Shown in pieces: positions 53,011 to 54,158 of a stretch of 54,158 bases of DNA. Below the pieces are notes generated by a model. It saw only the letters and a list, made by a program, of their open reading frames with translations, was not told the origin of the DNA and ran no database searches. Made by a program: the position numbers and the translations under genes. The DNA lies in contig NZ_RAIF01000006.1 in NCBI RefSeq assembly GCF_003671715.1, forward strand, positions 911,879 through 966,036, read 5' to 3'. The DNA is from Streptomyces sp. E2N166. GTDB taxonomy: Bacteria; Actinomycetota; Actinomycetes; Streptomycetales; Streptomycetaceae. Position 1 is the stretch's first letter, and every line of letters starts with the position of its first letter.

Positions 53011-53967
53011 ATGGTCGAACGAACGGAAGCGCGGGCCAGGTCCGCCTGGGCGCGGGGGCGAGTGACCGCCGGGGCGGCCGTGCTGACGGCTGCCCTGCTG
53101 ATGCTCCACGGGGTGGTTCCCAACGCGGTGGGCGGGCTGGGCAGTCTGCTCGAATCGTTCCTGCCGTGGCTCGGCCTGGTGATCGTGGCGCTGCTCCTCC
53201 TCGCGCTGCTGCGCCGTTCGGCCGTCGCGCTGGTGGCGCTGCTCCTGCCGCTGGCGGCCTGGACGTATCTCTTCGGCGGCCTGCTCCTGCCCGCGCCGGA
53301 GCCCGGCGCCGCCGACCTGGTCGTGGTGCAGCACAACGTCAGCGACGAGAACACCGACCCCGCGGGCACGGCGCGTGCGCTGACCGACGCCGGGCCCGAC
53401 CTCATCGCGCTCCAGGAGCTGGTGCCGCCGGCACTCGACGTGTACGAGAGGACCCTCGCCCCGGACTACCCGTACCGGACGGTCCAGGGCACGGTCGGAC
53501 TCTGGTCGAAGCATCCGCTCACCGGTGCCCGGCCACTCGACATCAAGCCTCGGGGCATCACGGAGGACTGGAACCGCGGACTGCGGTCCTCGGTGCGCAC
53601 GCCGCACGGTGAGATCGCCGTGTACGTCGCGCACCTGCCCTCGGTCCGCGTCGGGGTGAGCGGCCTCGCCTCGTCCTGGCGGGACGAGAGCGCCGGCCTG
53701 CTGGGGGACGCCGTCGCGGCCGAGCGGCTGAGCCGGGTCCTCCTGCTGGGCGACCTCAACGGCACGGTCGACGACCGAGCGCTGGATCCGCTGACGACGC
53801 ACCTGAACGTGGCCGAGCGGGGCGTCGCCCTCAGCTTCCCCGCCGCCTTCCCGGTGGCCCGGATCGACCAGGTCATGGCCCGCTCCGCGACCGTCGGCCA
53901 CATCCGCACCCTCCCCGCCACCGGAAGCGATCACCTTCCGGTCGTCGCCCAGGTCAGGATGGACTGA
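53011..53967 (+). CDS. Membrane-anchored endonuclease/exonuclease/phosphatase-family protein
   Basis: 318 residues from the ATG at 53011; the frame extends upstream but is not protein-like there. Three hydrophobic helices occupy about residues 15-95 (AGAAVLTAALLML; WLGLVIVALLLLALL; ALVALLLPLAAWTYLF). The EEP catalytic fold follows outside the membrane: VVVQHNVSDEN, the metal-binding Glu in LIALQELVPP, GLWSKHPL, the LGDLNGTVDD Asp/Asn pair, and the final GSDHLPVVAQV. The family hydrolyses phosphodiester bonds in nucleic acids, lipids or inositol phosphates; the substrate cannot be read. It lies between amylase and malR but seems unrelated to starch use. Confidence 0.88.
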   Translation: MVERTEARARSAWARGRVTAGAAVLTAALLMLHGVVPNAVGGLGSLLESFLPWLGLVIVALLLLALLRRSAVALVALLLPLAAWTYLFGGLLLPAPEPGAADLVVVQHNVSDENTDPAGTARALTDAGPDLIALQELVPPALDVYERTLAPDYPYRTVQGTVGLWSKHPLTGARPLDIKPRGITEDWNRGLRSSVRTPHGEIAVYVAHLPSVRVGVSGLASSWRDESAGLLGDAVAAERLSRVLLLGDLNGTVDDRALDPLTTHLNVAERGVALSFPAAFPVARIDQVMARSATVGHIRTLPATGSDHLPVVAQVRMD

Positions 53968-54016
53968 AGAGGCACATGCCTCACATTCCACGCACGTCCT
54001 CCAATACGCCTGGAGA

Positions 54017-54038
54017 GCAAGCCGCTTACGGTGCTTGC
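54017..54038. promoter_or_regulatory. Inverted repeat in the malR promoter
   Basis: GCAAGC-N10-GCTTGC lies 15 bp before the malR start. It resembles the TGCAAG boxes of the amylase promoter, so it may be an autoregulatory operator. Confidence 0.5.
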
Positions 54039-54052
54039 GTTAGCCTTTCGCT

Positions 54053-54158
54053 GTGACGCGACGACTTGCCCAGGTGGCCAAAAAGGTTGGGGTCAGCGAG
54101 GCCACGGTCAGCCGGGTGCTCAATGGCAAGCCGGGTGTTTCCGAGGCGACCCGGCAGA
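54053..54158 (+). CDS. malR: LacI-family maltose regulator MalR, N-terminal fragment (runs off window)
   Basis: The first 35 residues are visible from a GTG at 54053. They form a LacI-type helix-turn-helix: [21 protein letters not shown] and GVSEATRQ, matching MalR/Reg1 of S. coelicolor and S. lividans as I remember it. MalR represses maltose-utilisation and amylase genes by binding TGCAAG-type boxes such as those at 52780-52811. There is no clear Shine-Dalgarno, so translation may be from a short or leaderless transcript. Confidence 0.85.
   Translation, partial: MTRRLAQVAKKVGVSEATVSRVLNGKPGVSEATRQ

Overview
The window is Streptomyces chromosome. G+C is very high, GTG and TTG starts are common, and the right end carries typical Streptomyces genes (GH10 xylanase, GH62 arabinofuranosidase, GH13 amylase, the start of a MalR-type LacI regulator). 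I saw no rRNA, tRNA or CRISPR array.

(1) 1-22.7 kb is part of a biosynthetic cluster that looks bleomycin-like. On the minus strand, three translationally coupled genes encode an NRPS (degenerate C-A-T-C-A-T), an NRPS (C-A-T) and a PKS (KS-AT-MT-KR..., running off the left edge). The A-domain pocket residues read as Asn-like, His-like and Ala-like, followed by a methylating PKS module. This is the Asn-His-Ala-methylated acetate order of the metal-binding half of bleomycin. Beside them lies a close relative of the bleomycin-binding protein Ble. The PKS acyltransferase has lost its catalytic serine, and the first C domain has lost HHxxxDG. A P450 is divergent from the NRPS genes. A second minus-strand group holds a type II thioesterase, a deoxyribosyltransferase-fold enzyme, a dihydroorotate-dehydrogenase-like flavoprotein, a creatininase-family hydrolase, a secreted penicillin-acylase-family enzyme, Ble, and a thioesterase with Cys at the nucleophile position.

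(2) 22.7-41.4 kb is a degraded genomic island. It is bounded by two direct repeats of about 290 bp. Each contains the ribosome-binding site and first ten codons of panD, followed by a stop, and paired TGCTGACC motifs spaced 11 bp. Gene wreckage lies at the left border. Inside is a three-gene minus-strand operon: a 1994-residue DEDDh exonuclease/DinG/RecQ fusion, a 779-residue protein I do not recognise, and a giant P-loop ATPase of about 1995 residues split by a one-base frameshift in a G7 tract. An AbiEii-type toxin operon sits near the right end. I regard the three-gene operon as the best candidate for an undescribed anti-invader system.

(3) 41.4-46.9 kb looks like a defence hotspot outside the repeat. 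It has a truncated DrmC-like phospholipase D gene abutting a fragment of an opposing gene, a 42-residue membrane peptide, and two paralogous nuclease-DUF2075 helicases. Each paralogue is preceded by the same leader, whose hairpin sequesters its Shine-Dalgarno sequence.

(4) 47-54.2 kb is core polysaccharide degradation: divergent xylanase and arabinofuranosidase genes with CGAAACTTTCG boxes, an amylase with TGCAAG boxes, a membrane-anchored endonuclease/exonuclease/phosphatase-family protein, and the start of malR.
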